Source: Sabethes cyaneus (taxonomy: Eukaryota > Arthropoda > Insecta > Diptera > Culicidae). From it: a stretch of 64,000 nucleotides of DNA. The notes under the pieces were generated by a model, which was not told the origin of the DNA, did not search any database, and saw only the letters and a list, made by a program, of their open reading frames with translations. Shown here piece by piece: positions 15,301 through 24,865 of this stretch. Made by a program: the position numbers and the translations under genes. Numbering within the stretch: the stretch's first letter is position 1; every line of letters begins with the position of its first letter. The stretch covers positions 218,263,027 through 218,327,026 of the forward strand of contig NC_071355.1 of assembly GCF_943734655.1 (NCBI RefSeq). Direction: 5' to 3'.

Positions 15301-15860
15301 ATCGAAGTCAACTTTTGAAGACAATAAAAGGAATTTTATATACCTAGCTCGTATCGTGAAAGAGCTGGGAAAATTATTTCCATTCAATGTGGTAGCCCGT
15401 TTCGGTCATCCGGTTGAAGGCTCAGAAAATACAAAATTGTATCAAACGAACGCTCGTAACACTCAGCATTGTGCTTAATTAAGAGGGAAATAAAAGTTGG
15501 CGTAAAATACAGTACACATTCGCAGAACATAGCAATAGTAACTAAGTTTTTGAACAACTTTGAACCGCAAATTAAATTCGGTTGTTGTACCGGTTTTGGT
15601 TAAAAAACAAAGTTAGTTACACAATAGTTTTCTGTAATCTACGTACCGTACTCTACAGTACATGTGATAAATATTATGAACCGGTCTGTCAGAGTGGTCT
15701 ACTAGAAAGAATATGAGGTAATGTTCGAGTGCAACAGAGGTCTTCTTATCGTATCGTAAGTGTCATACTGTTGATAGACCATTGTCGTAGTCTCTTTCAT
15801 CAAAAAATCTCTTTTAATCTACCAGCCATCAGAAGCAACATTTATTGAATATTACCCGAT
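12320..15860. other. No recognised gene; mostly unique-looking DNA
   Basis: I recognise no repeat family shared with the rest of the window and no known protein. The longest frame is 133 codons at 15077-15478 on the plus strand; its sequence has no recognisable domain. Base composition is less AT-rich than the flanks in places (13.3-13.8 kb, 14.1-14.6 kb), which would suit intronic or intergenic host DNA. Confidence 0.4.
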
Positions 15861-15867
15861 CAGAAGG

Positions 15868-16985
15868 CTATAACAAATGGGTTACAAATGGCTTACTAAA
15901 CGGATCAAGAAGCAATAAAAAAACCGCTGCGGTCTGATCCGCTATTCTGGCGAAAGATCTTGATCCATCCACTATTGCACATATTAGCATAATTAGCTTC
16001 GCCGGTATACCATGTTCTCGCATTATCTGCCCCAGCTCATTTCGTTGCACTGTGTCGTACGCCGCCTTAAAGTCCACAAACAAATGATGAATTTGTAGAC
16101 TAGTTGTACTCGCGGAACTTGTCTATTAGATGACGCTGGATAAACATTTGATCCGTCGTGGAGTGGCCCTCATGAAAACCAGCTTGGTCCTCGCCGACGA
16201 AAGACCTCGATAACGGTCTCGACCTTCAGAACTGGATACGGAAGAGCAGGTTATAGACAAAATTGAGCATTGTTAAGCCTCGATATATTTTACATTGGAG
16301 TCGATGTACGCTTTTAAAAATTAGGCAAATGAGACCATCCAACCCCTCCTCCGGAGTCAGGGATTGACAGTAGTCCGGTGGACTCATTCATTTAGCTGCT
16401 CTCACCACGCTTTTAGAAATTTAGACGAGATCGGTCCTTCCCAGCAGCTTTACAGCTCGCTGATAGCCTTCTTAACCTCTTTCTGTGTTGGTGGTTCCTT
16501 GGCCTGGCCATCGCTCATAATTATTAGCCAGTTCCTACTGATCTCCTCATTTAGCTCTCCATCCAACAGCGTCTGGAAGAGCTCATTCCACCTGGTTACT
16601 ACCGCCGTTTTCCAGTATCTCACCGTTTTGTTGATACTTCGTGCTCACACTTAAAAAAAAGTACCGAGTTCGGTAAATTATCGTAAATTTTACCGAACTC
16701 TGAGCAGCAGAATGTTCGGTAAAAATTTTTTATGATGCCAAACATTACTAATGATCCGTAAACGTCGATTGGCACCATCGAATTTTACCGAACGTTCGGC
16801 TGCTCAGAGTTCGGTAAAAAAAAATTAAGTGTGCTGGCGAATCGCGAATTCTACGCTAGCGAGCACGTGCTCCTCGTAGTCGATTCTCGACCTGGTTCTT
16901 CTCACTCTGTGGCACCAAACCAGCATATGCTGTCTTCCGCGCGTCGTACCTATCACCTCTCTCACAGTTGTTTTAATGGCACCAT
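15868..16985 (-). pseudogene. RTE-like non-LTR retrotransposon, reverse transcriptase N-terminal half, degenerate
   Basis: The minus strand encodes FVDFKAAYDTVQRNELGQIM and HGIPAKLIMLI (15.9-16.1 kb, palm motif A region). Farther upstream lie a finger segment with PPTQKEVKKAISELKS (about 16.45-16.5 kb) and a linker with RYDARKTAYAGLVPQSEKNQ (16.85-16.98 kb). Several frameshifts and stops break it. The MITE at 16646-16833 sits between the finger segment and the linker. No 5' or 3' end is visible. The RTE-like assignment follows from similarity to the better-preserved copy at 51.4-53.5 kb. Confidence 0.8.
16646..16833. mobile_element. 188-bp foldback MITE with CACACTTAA ends
   Basis: The left end CACACTTAAAAAAAAGTACC and the reverse complement of the right end (CACACTTAATTTTTTTTTAC) are inverted repeats. 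Inside, ACCGAACTCTGAGCAGC on the left pairs with GCTGCTCAGAGTTCGGT on the right, so most of the element folds on itself. It interrupts the RTE-like reading frame above. The target duplication is ambiguous because the flanks share GTGCT with the ends. Confidence 0.75.
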
Positions 16986-16989
16986 GGAG

Positions 16990-17415
16990 GTTCCTTCAAT
17001 TATTAAGTCGGTAGTTCTTTATGGACTTGAAGTCGGGATGCTTCTCACGGAGGGCATACGTACCGTTACCGAGTTGGGGCGGAAGATACTGCGGACGGTA
17101 CTTGACTGGAGTACAAAGTGAAAGTGGAGACTGGCGGAGGCATATAAAACATGAGCTACACTATAGCACTGCTTGGATAGACTGAGACTCCCATAGTACA
17201 GCTGGCGAAAGTTGGTAGGCTACGGTAGGCTGAACACGACGTAAGGATGCCGGACGACAGTGCGCCGAAAATAGTTCTCTTCAACAACTCTACTGGCACC
17301 AGAAACAGGGGGGCTCAATTTGCAAGATGACTCCACCAGGTCGAAAGTGATTTGCGATTTCTGAGATGACTAGGAAATTGGCGACGAGTGGCCCAAGATC
17401 GAGTTGAATGAAGAC
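16990..17415 (+). pseudogene. RTE-like C-terminal fragment
   Basis: The plus strand encodes VVLYGLEVGMLLTEGIRTVT and then a degraded tail matching the C-terminal region of the frame at 18684-19274 (Arg/Trp-rich, '...RTMFGGVQ...GHV.RMPDDSA...'). Stops and frameshifts are frequent. It runs opposite to the fragment immediately to its left, so the two are separate insertions or a rearrangement. Confidence 0.75.
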
Positions 17416-17429
17416 AACTGCTTATAATT

Positions 17430-17880
17430 ATTTTTTTTTTTTATAATTAATTTATTATTAAATCAACGGGCTCGAGATAGCCCCAATGATTGTCGATAGC
17501 TACATAAAAATACAGTCAAGTGAGTAAAATACAAATACAAAAACAGTTAAAATATAAGTCTACATCACTCGCGGATTATTGCTCCCGAAAAAAAGCTTGC
17601 AAATCTTCTGCCAAGTATTCGACGCGACAGATGAAAATCGAATAATGACGACACTTGATTAAAAACTCGCTGCAAGCCACCGAAAGCGCCATTCATAGAG
17701 TAATTAGTGCGACGAACTGGTAGTCTCAGCATGGCGCTATTACGCTGTGCTCGTGGTTGTACATTTATGTTAATCTGCTCCATAAGCACAGGGCTGTCTA
17801 TTCTACCCTGCAGGCAATCCGAAATAAACAAAGCTCTAGAGGCAGCTCTACGAACATAGAGAGGTTCCAAGTCAATCAGC
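17430..17880 (-). pseudogene. C-terminal tail of a Jockey/LOA-type LINE with poly(A)
   Basis: The open frame at 17565-17870 (101 codons) contains LEPLYVRR-like, DCLQGRIDSP, LRLPVRRTNYSMNGAFGGLQ and LFDFHLSRRILGRRF blocks. These match the C-terminal end of Jockey/LOA-group ORF2 proteins. On the minus strand the element ends at a T-run on the plus strand (about 17430-17441), a poly(A) tail. It is 5' truncated. This is a different LINE group from the RTE-like copies around it. Confidence 0.7.
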
Positions 17881-18017
17881 TGACAGCGGCTTATAACAAC
17901 ATGAATGATCTGATTCTATGCAGACGATGACTACGATTGAAACGATTGAACGATTGAAAGAACAGAATACACTAGTAAACTCAGCTGAACCTGATACAAC
18001 TTTAATGAATTGTATTA

Positions 18018-18135
18018 CAGAAAAGTGTGGTAAAGTTTATCTCTTCTCACTACCCCCATCATAGTGGCCTATGGGAGACCAGAATAAAGGTGGCGAAATA
18101 TCTGTTGTCGAAAATATCGGTAACGATAAAGGGTA
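18018..18135 (+). pseudogene. BEL/Pao integrase C-terminal scrap
   Basis: The plus frame reads FISSHYPHHSGLWETRIKVA followed by KYLLSKI. This matches the 'P.sPH.GGLWEaaVKs.K..L' motif that follows the integrase core in BEL/Pao retrotransposons. Only about 30 residues are recognisable. The related fragment at 37745-38006 is longer. Confidence 0.55.
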
Positions 18136-18228
18136 GCGGAATAAACTGGGTAATATGCAATACAATTGGTGTTTGGTTGGTAAACGGCTGGATAATGGGT
18201 AACATCAGTGCCTTACGTACCTTACTCA

Positions 18229-18587
18229 CGTCTTCTTCTTCTTCCTCCAGCAGAGAGCCGGAGTGGCTCTTGCCGCATCAAGAATTCCTCTCTACTGTAC
18301 TCGGTCCTGGGACCCTCGTCGCCAATTCGTTGTGTGACACATGGAAATCGGCTTCAAACTGGTCGAGTCATCTAGCATGTTGAGACCCTCTATTCCTGGT
18401 TCCAGAGCAGATCGTGAAGAGAACGGATTTCATTGCGCAGTCGCCGGGCGACACGACGTGGCCGGTCCACCGTAGTCTCTCAACTTTCGTACTCCCTGCA
18501 ACTCGTACTTTTTCAAAAATAGTCTGCAACGCCTTTCATTCAAATACGGCAAGTGCACGTATGTCTTCCCGCCCAGTTAGCTTCGAG
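18229..18587 (-). pseudogene. RTE-like C-terminal fragment with (GAA)n 3' tail
   Basis: Minus-strand translation matches the last ~100 residues of the RTE-like protein (Arg/Trp-rich, 'NWRRGSQDRVQ..GILDAARATPA') with stops. At its 3' end the plus strand shows CTTCTTCTTCTTCC (18229-18242), which is a (GAA)n tail on the element strand. The neighbouring copy has the same kind of tail. Microsatellite 3' ends instead of poly(A) are typical of RTE-clade elements. Confidence 0.75.
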
Positions 18588-18655
18588 GTACGATGCTGGT
18601 CTAACAAGCCAGATCTCGTATGTTCGAATCTCGGCTAGGTGGTGCTAGTCTCGAA
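18588..18655 (+). repeat. tRNA-like head of SINE family A, fragment
   Basis: It carries GAGGTACGATGCTGGTCTAA, the CAAGCCAG hairpin arm and GTATGTTCGAATCTCGGCTA. The last is a B-box-like segment (consensus GGTTCGANTCC). The same head occurs in family A copies at 23.2, 35.2 and 57.4 kb. It is too degenerate and lacks a full acceptor stem, so it is not a tRNA gene. Confidence 0.65.
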
Positions 18656-18658
18656 GCT

Positions 18659-19609
18659 GTCTTCTTCTTCTTCTTCTTCTTCTTCAGCATTGAGCCGGGG
18701 TGGCTCGTGCTGTTTTAAGCACTCGTCTCCATTCAACTCGGTCTTGGGCCACTCGTCGCCAATTTCCTAGTCGTCTCAGAAGTCGCAAATCGCTTTCGAC
18801 CTGGTCGAACCATCGTGCACGTAGGGCCTCCCTGTTCCTGGTGCCGGTGGGGTTGTTGAAGAGGACTATTTTCGTCGCACTGTCATCCGGCATCCTTATG
18901 ACGTGTCTGGCCCACGGTAGCCTGCTAACTTTCGCTAGATGTACGACGGGAGTCACCCCAGGCAGTGCCTGTAGCTCGTGTTTCATACGCCTCCGCCACT
19001 CTCCACTTTCAGTTTGTACTCCGCCAAACATCGTCCGCAGCACTTTCCGGTCGAACACGGCAAGGGAGCGTATATCCTCCGTGAGCAGCATCACGACTTC
19101 AAGTCCATAAAGAACTACTAGTCTAATAAGGATTTCGTACATCGTTAGCTTCGTGCAGCGGCGTATGCTTCCTGATCGTAGCGTTTTACGAAGGGCAAAG
19201 TAGGCTCGATTTCCCGCTTGGATGCGCCGCTGGATCTCCATACTAGTGTTGTTTTTCGCGGAACCAGCGATCACAAATACACGAACGCCTCTACCACTTC
19301 TAGTTCGTCGCGGTCAACAGTTACCGTCAGTGGGAGACGCGCGTTTGTTTCCTTTGAGCCTCTTCCTTTCATGTACTTGGTCTTCGACGCATTTATTTTT
19401 AGCCCAATTCTCCTAGACTACGCTTTCAGTCTGGCGTAGATTACCTCAGCCGTCGCAAAGTTCCTGGCTATGATATCGTTTCAATGCCCGCTCGTCGGAT
19501 CACCCCCTCAAGATCGATGTTGAACAGCATGCAAGATGAACCGTCACCTTGTCTCAAGCCTCGCCGCGCCTCGAAGGAACTCGAGAGTGTCCCAGAAATG
19601 TGTACGAAA
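18659..19609 (-). pseudogene. RTE-like element, palm to C-terminus (3' part), interrupted upstream by a hAT-like insertion
   Basis: The 3' end is a (GAA)n tail (CTT repeats at 18659-18687). The frame at 18684-19274 (196 codons) covers the thumb/C-terminal region with LRTMFGGVQTESGEWRRRMK and ARHVIRMPDDSATK. Upstream, broken frames show TKYMKGRGSKET-like sequence and, near 19.5-19.6 kb, the motif B segment SSSFEARRGLRQGDGSSCML. The frame stops at 19609 where the hAT-like element begins, and it resumes in register at 22560. The catalytic YADD/FADD segment is degraded (around 19.44-19.48 kb). Confidence 0.85.
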
Positions 19610-19784
19610 TAGGATTGGGCAAAATTCCCGAAAGTATCGATAATTGAATATCAATATCAAATCCGCCGCTTTATCGATACCGTCGATATATCGCTCGTGA
19701 AGCATCGATATTAGATTTATCGATACTATTTAAGGCGGCATTCTGGGATTAGGAAATGCTACTCAAAAAAGGGATTCATAAAAA

Positions 19785-20270
19785 TTAATCAATAAAAAAC
19801 ATGTTGAGCAAAGAGAGTGCCCCCAAAACACGCACGCAACACATCACACGCTCTAGTACATCTCTATTTCGGACACGTCGCTTCGTATGAAAAACCCCAC
19901 CACAGCTGTTCACGCTCGACTGAATCGTACGCTGCCCCGGAATCCACAAAAATATGATAGGTTGTACTCCCGACACATCTAGATGACATGCCAAAGAGTA
20001 AAAATTTGATCCGTAGTAGCACGGGCCTTCAAAAGCCCACCTGGTACTACCCTACGAACTCTCCAGCCACCGGGGATAGACGACGTAACAAAATCTGTTG
20101 GTGGTTTTGACCAGCGTTATGCTGCGGGAATTACAGCAATCTATCCGATCGCCCTTTCTGTAGATGGGACAAACCACACCCTCAATCCACTCATCCGGCA
20201 GCTCTCTCCCAAACCCCTGAAACCATCCAGTGATGTGTCGTTGCTGGCGGTTCTTGGCCATTCCTGCAGA
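19785..20270 (-). pseudogene. RTE-like finger-domain fragment inside the hAT-like element
   Basis: The minus strand encodes LPDEWIEGVVCPIYRKGDRI (near 20.15-20.2 kb), which corresponds to the conserved LPEEWKDGVICPIYKKGDKL block of the copy at 51.4-53.5 kb. Downstream, a fragment with PIIFLW...QSSVNSCGG corresponds to the motif A region. Frameshifts and stops occur throughout. It is a separate fragment from the host RTE-like copy that the hAT-like element split. Confidence 0.75.
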
Positions 20271-20764
20271 GTTCCACCGGGAGTTGCTCCTTTCCGGTTC
20301 TAGCTCTGCTCGATCTCTGTCCCACCTCTGCCACTTTCACTGCTATTATGGCGCGTAAAAAGCTGGAAAGTCTTTGTTAATGCCTTCAACGCCCAATACT
20401 ACTCTATGTGCTCTCTGATCTGTTTTGAATTGCTGAAAATCGCATATCGTACGCACTTACTGTTCAATAAGCGTTAAACATGTAAGTGACATTGTTCAAG
20501 GTTTTACCTAAGAGTCAATTCCAAGGCGTCGGGCATTCAGCACATTGTGCCATGGCACTTCAAAGATATCAAGCGGCACATCTCCGGTTCAATTTTACAT
20601 ATGAAATGGGAGCACCGCCTGGTGTCAAAATCATCTCGCACGGTTGCCAGATCGATAAGATTATAACGAATTTAACAAATCTTGCAGTTCGGCACTTGTA
20701 CCGAAATCGGCATAGTTCGGCTCGTTTCAAGTCGTCTAACATAAAAACGGCTGTGCCGAGGTCA

Positions 20765-22278
20765 TCTATACCTATAAAGAAGGATTTCTGTCTGTCTGTC
20801 TGTATGTTCCTTATAAAATCGAAAACTACTGAACCAATCGGCATGAAAGTATGCATCTAGAGGTTTTTTGGGGCCAGGAAAGGTTTTAGTGATGGTTAGA
20901 AACCCCTCCCCCCACTAAGAGGGGGGGCTCCCATACAAATGAAACACAAATTTCTGTATAACTCGACAACTAATCAAGCAAATAGAACAAAATTTGGCAT
21001 GAGGGTGTTTTCGGTGACAAGAATTTATTCTATGGTAAATTGAGACCCCTCCCCTCTTTATAAGGGGAATTATAATTCCTCTCCTCTTTAAAAGGGGGGG
21101 CTTCCATACAAATTTCCTCATAACTCGAGAACTAAAAAATGAAACCAGATTTGGCAGGTGAAAGTTTTCTAGGGCAAGAATATTTTCTATAGTACATTAG
21201 GACCCCTCCTCACTTTAAGAGGGGGGGCTCCTGTACCAAAGAAACACAATTTTCTTCATAACTCGAGAAGTAATTAAGCAAATGGAACCAAATTTGGCAT
21301 GTGGGTGTTTTTGGAGACAAAAATTTTTTCTATGATGAATTGGGACCCCTCCCCGTTTTAGGAGGGGGGGATCCTATACAAATGAAATACAAATTTCCTC
21401 ATAACTGAAGACCTAATCAAGCAAATGGAACAAAGTTTGGCATGTGAAAGTTTTTGAGGGCAAGAATATTTTCTATGGTGTATAAGGACCCCTCCCCACT
21501 TTAAGAGGGGGGGCTCCTATACAAACGAAATACAAATTTCCTCATAACTCTAGAACTAATCAAGCAAATGGAACCAAATTTATCATGTGGGTGTTTTTGT
21601 AGGCAAGAACATTTTCTATGGTATATTTTCTATGGATTTCCCCACTTTAAGAGGGGGGGGGGCTCCTATACAAATGAAAAACAAATTTCCTCATAACTCG
21701 AGAGCTAATCAAGCAAATGGAACCAAATTTGACATTTAAGTGGTTTTGGACGCAAGATTTTTTTCTATGGTGAATTGAGACCCCTCTCTTCTTTAGAAAG
21801 CGAGTTATGGCCCATCTCCTCTTTAAGAGGGTGGGCTTCCATACAAATGAAATGCAAATTTCCTCTTATCTCGGGAACTAATCAATCAAATGGAACCAAA
21901 TTTGGCATGTGGGAGATTTTGGAGTCTTGAATTTATTTTACGATAGTTAGAGACCTCTCACCCCTGTGGTAGGGGGATATGGACTCTCATACAAATAAAA
22001 CAGAAATTTTTGCGAAACTCAAAAACTAATCGAACTCGAGAAATTCGAGACTCTTCCATAAAACATTAGTCAATACAAGACCACAAAAACTATCTATAGT
22101 AACACTAGATCATTCAGGACGAGACGGTCGCGAGTGTTGCCGGTGACCCGCCGTCGGAAGCGCCTTCCACTGGGGGGCTTGCAAAACTCGAGATTGTGAC
22201 AAAGATCATCCGAGATTCATGATTTATGTACAGCACAGGTTAATTTGTGGCAATACGAAGTTTGTCGGGTCAGCTAGT
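20765..22278. mobile_element. Helitron-like non-autonomous element, 1,514 bp, with internal ~143-bp repeats
   Basis: It starts TCTATACCTATAAAGAAGGA followed by a TCTG run, and ends GGGTCAGCTAGT. The flanking bases are A on the left and T on the right. TC...CTAGT ends between A and T are the Helitron signature. I do not see a clear 3' hairpin or any Rep/helicase gene. The interior has eight tandem, diverged units of about 140-170 bp, each with a G-run, CTCCTATACAAATGAAATAC and AACTCGAGAACTAATCAAGC. A second copy lies at 31507-33644. Confidence 0.75.
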
Positions 22279-22559
22279 TTCCAATAAAGTAAATTTGAGA
22301 ATTAAGCTTAGTAGTTACCTAAAAAGAAAACAGCACGAGAAAAAACCCTAAAAAATTGTTTTTTTGAGCCTTTCCTGGCCTAGTTTTAGTCTATATTTTT
22401 TCAGCTGCATATCCCGCTTTATCAAAACAGTATCGGGATGAAATTATCGATTTATCATAATATCGACGTCGTAAGTATCGATGAAATATATCGAAATATC
22501 GGCCTTCGAGTATCGATATCGCGGGTATCGATACGGTATCGCCCAATCCTAGTACGAAA

Positions 22560-22966
22560 TACATCACTCAATCCAATGTAGCTCTGGTCAGTCGCGTTAG
22601 TTTGTCCGGAAAACCGTGTTCGTGCATTATCTGCCATAGCTTGTCTCGATCGACTGTATCGTATCTCAAGCAACAATGTGAGTTTTATTGTACTCTTATG
22701 CTGGTATTCAAGACCAATTTTGGTCTTAAATGCCATAATAAAAGTGCAATAAAATCCAAATTGTTACTTGGGATGCTGCTTTGAAATCAATATCAATAAT
22801 CAGTGAAATCAGTGGGCACGTTGTACTCCCGACATTTCTGCAAAATCTGTCGGATAGTAAAAATTTGGTCTGTGGTTGCGCGAGCCCACATGAAACCCCC
22901 CTGATAATTCCCTACGAAACCTTGTGCTATCGGTGACAACCGGCGTAACAGGATCTGGGAGAGTAG
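22560..22966 (-). pseudogene. Continuation of the hAT-split RTE-like reverse transcriptase (palm A and fingers)
   Basis: The minus strand from 22.95 down to 22.56 kb encodes finger-domain sequence and then a motif A/B spacer ending TRATLD-stop-VMYFV at the target duplication. The other side of the hAT-like element continues HISGTLSSSFEARRGLRQGD in the same frame. It is interrupted a second time by the MITE at 22664-22772. It joins SINE family A sequence at about 22967. Confidence 0.8.
22664..22772. mobile_element. MITE family P (~108 bp), inserted in RTE-like DNA
   Basis: It shares TCAAGCAACAATGTGAGTTT at its left end, GACCAATTTTGGTCTTAAAT internally and TTGTTACTTGGG at its right end with the copy at 43471-43578. 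The related RTE-like copy near 39.2 kb has the uninterrupted sequence CGACTGTATCGTATGCTGCT, so insertion was at the TA inside CGTATGCTG. The right-hand TA is now only A. Confidence 0.85.
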
Positions 22967-23215
22967 CTGTCCTGTACTCTAATAGCCAGCTGTGAAGTCT
23001 GTCGATAAAGAAGGTCTTAGCAAAGCTTTGGGCTTAAACATTTTTATAAGACTTGACCCTTCTTCTTTATCGACAGACTTCACAACCGGCTATTAGAGTA
23101 CAGGACAATTACGGGACTAGTGCAACAAGCCTACTGACTCTAGCTAGCAGCATCGCCTAGCCGAAATTCGAACATACCACGACTGGCTTGTTAGATCAGC
23201 ATCGTACCTCAGAAA
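22967..23215. repeat. Two SINE family A pieces in inverted orientation
   Basis: The plus-strand piece (22967-23031) and the minus-strand piece (23050-23215) share CCTGTACTCTAATAGCC and GACTTCACA...CGACAGAC segments in opposite orientation, giving arms of about 50-60 bp around a ~35-bp spacer. The minus copy includes the tRNA-like head (GGTTCGA-like CATACCAC block near 23.16-23.21 kb). RTE-like sequence lies on both sides. Confidence 0.7.
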
Positions 23216-23229
23216 GAAGGTATTCGAAA

Positions 23230-23545
23230 GACGTTTAAGTCCAAGGCTTTGCTTTTTGTCTCCCATGTCTTTCGTAAGCTGTAAGTCCGTAGAGGACTAC
23301 CGGTCTGATTAACGTTATGTACATCGTCAGTTTTGTGCGGCGGTGTATGCTCCTTGATGGAAACACCTTGCGGTGGGAAAGGTAGGCTAGACTTCCAGCT
23401 TTTGTCCATTTTTGTCGGCTGCTATCAGGGATCCCAAATAAATGAACTCATCAACCGCTCCCAGTTCATCGCCGTCAATAGTCACTGTTCGTGAGAGGCA
23501 AACATTGTTTTTTCTGGAGCCTGTTTTCACCAAATATCCAGTCCA
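23230..23545 (-). pseudogene. RTE-like thumb-region fragment
   Basis: The minus strand encodes TVTIDGDELGAVDEFIYLGS and LIAADKN, the 'YLGS' motif E region after the catalytic palm, then KLTMYITLIRPVVLYGL. Frameshifts are present. It may belong to the same original insertion as 22560-22966, but intervening SINE material and missing motif C prevent a firm link. Confidence 0.75.
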
Positions 23546-24760
23546 GAATCTGATTCAACATCTGATCAAAAATGAGGTCCAAATGTGATCAAAAATGTAA
23601 TCAAAACTCTTATCTCCAGAGTGCAGAAGCTGCACAATTTTAGAACTTTGAGTTGCATATAACGTATTTATGACCAGAAATAGGTATATATCGGTTGCCA
23701 CAACTACTTTGTAACAACTGTATTAGTAGGGATGTGGTCCAAAACGGACCTCGAATCTGGGTCCAAGATTGTATATAAATCCTGATTCAACGCCTGGTCA
23801 AAAATCTAGTCCAAATTTGTTCCAAAAACTAAAAAGAAAGTTGATAAAAATTGTGGTTCGCAATCTAGTTTAGGGGCAAAATATGGTCCAGGTTCGGAAT
23901 CTAGTTCAAAAGCTGAACCAAAATCTGGTGGGTGGTTTATAAACTATTTAAAAAACTGTGACTCAAAATCTGCTCTAGCTCCAAAATCTGATCAAAAATC
24001 TGATAAAAGATGTGGTTCAAATTCTGATCCAGAATCTAGTCCAAATCTGTTCCAAATGTTGTTACAAAATCTAATAAAAAATGTGCTCCAGAATCGGAGC
24101 AAGATCCACAATCTGCTCCAGGTCTAGAAACTGGTCCAAAATTTGAAAAAAGTGTGGACCAAAATCTAGTCCAAATCTAATAAAAAAAATGGTCCAAAAT
24201 CTGACCTAGAACCTGATGCAGCTCCAAGCTCTTGTTCAGGTCTAGAATCTGATCCAAAATCTGATCCAAAATCTGATCCAAAATCTGATCAAAAATCTGA
24301 TCCAAATCTGAAGCAAGTCCAGAATGTGGTCCAACCCCGGTCTTGAATCTCGGTCCAAAATTTTATCCAAAGTCTGATTCAAAACCTGATCAAAAATATG
24401 GTCCACTATGAAGTCCAAATCTGTTCTAAAATCTAACCCAAAAATTAATAAAAAAAATGCGGTTCGCAATCTAGTTCCAAAATATCCAGGTCCAAAACAT
24501 GGTTTTGATCCGGAATCTGGTTCAAAGCCTGATCCAAAATCTGGTTGGTGGTTTAAAAATTGTTCAAAAACCCTTTGGATCAGGATCTGCTCTAGTTCCA
24601 AAATCTGATCAAAAATCTGATAAAAGATGTGGTCCAAATCTGTTCTATAATTTTTTTACAAAGTTTGGAACAAAATCTAACAAAAAATGTGGTTCAGTAT
24701 TTAGTGCAGGTTCTAAATCTGGTTGAGGGCTTAAAATCTTTAAAAAAAATAAACATGGAT
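23546..24760. repeat. Low-complexity minisatellite, GATCCAAAATCT-type units
   Basis: Units of about 12 bp (GATCCAAAATCT and variants with GTCC, GGTTC or GTTC) fill the region. At 24247-24300 they are nearly pure. The Phe/Trp/Ile-Arg-rich minus-strand frame at 24242-24637 is read from this repeat and is not a gene. Confidence 0.8.
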
Positions 24761-24865
24761 GGAACAAACGAGGGAGTGCTAAATTGGGTCGTCGCTAAGG
24801 GCAGTTTGCAGTTTGCAGTAGTAGTATCGAATACTTTTCACGTTCTAGTACTTATCATACCGAGA

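Larger units (their letters stand above)
19610..22551. mobile_element. 2,942-bp hAT-like non-autonomous element
   Basis: The ends are TAGGATTGGGC (19610-19620) and its reverse complement GCCCAATCCTA (22541-22551). Perfect 8-bp duplications GTACGAAA flank it at 19602-19609 and 22552-22559. An 8-bp duplication and a TAG...GGGC terminus fit the hAT superfamily. Both sub-terminal regions (19.62-19.74 and 22.40-22.54 kb) are packed with TATCGATA motifs. No hAT transposase is visible; the interior holds an RTE-like fragment and a Helitron-like element. Removing the element restores the RTE-like frame, which confirms the boundaries. Confidence 0.9.

Noticed and set aside
15077..15478. 133-codon plus frame as a host gene
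   Set aside because: No recognisable domain or signal, no splice evidence and an overlapping open frame on the other strand.
24242..24637. 131-codon minus frame with repeated Phe-Trp-Ile-Arg
   Set aside because: It is read from the 12-bp GATCCAAAATCT minisatellite.
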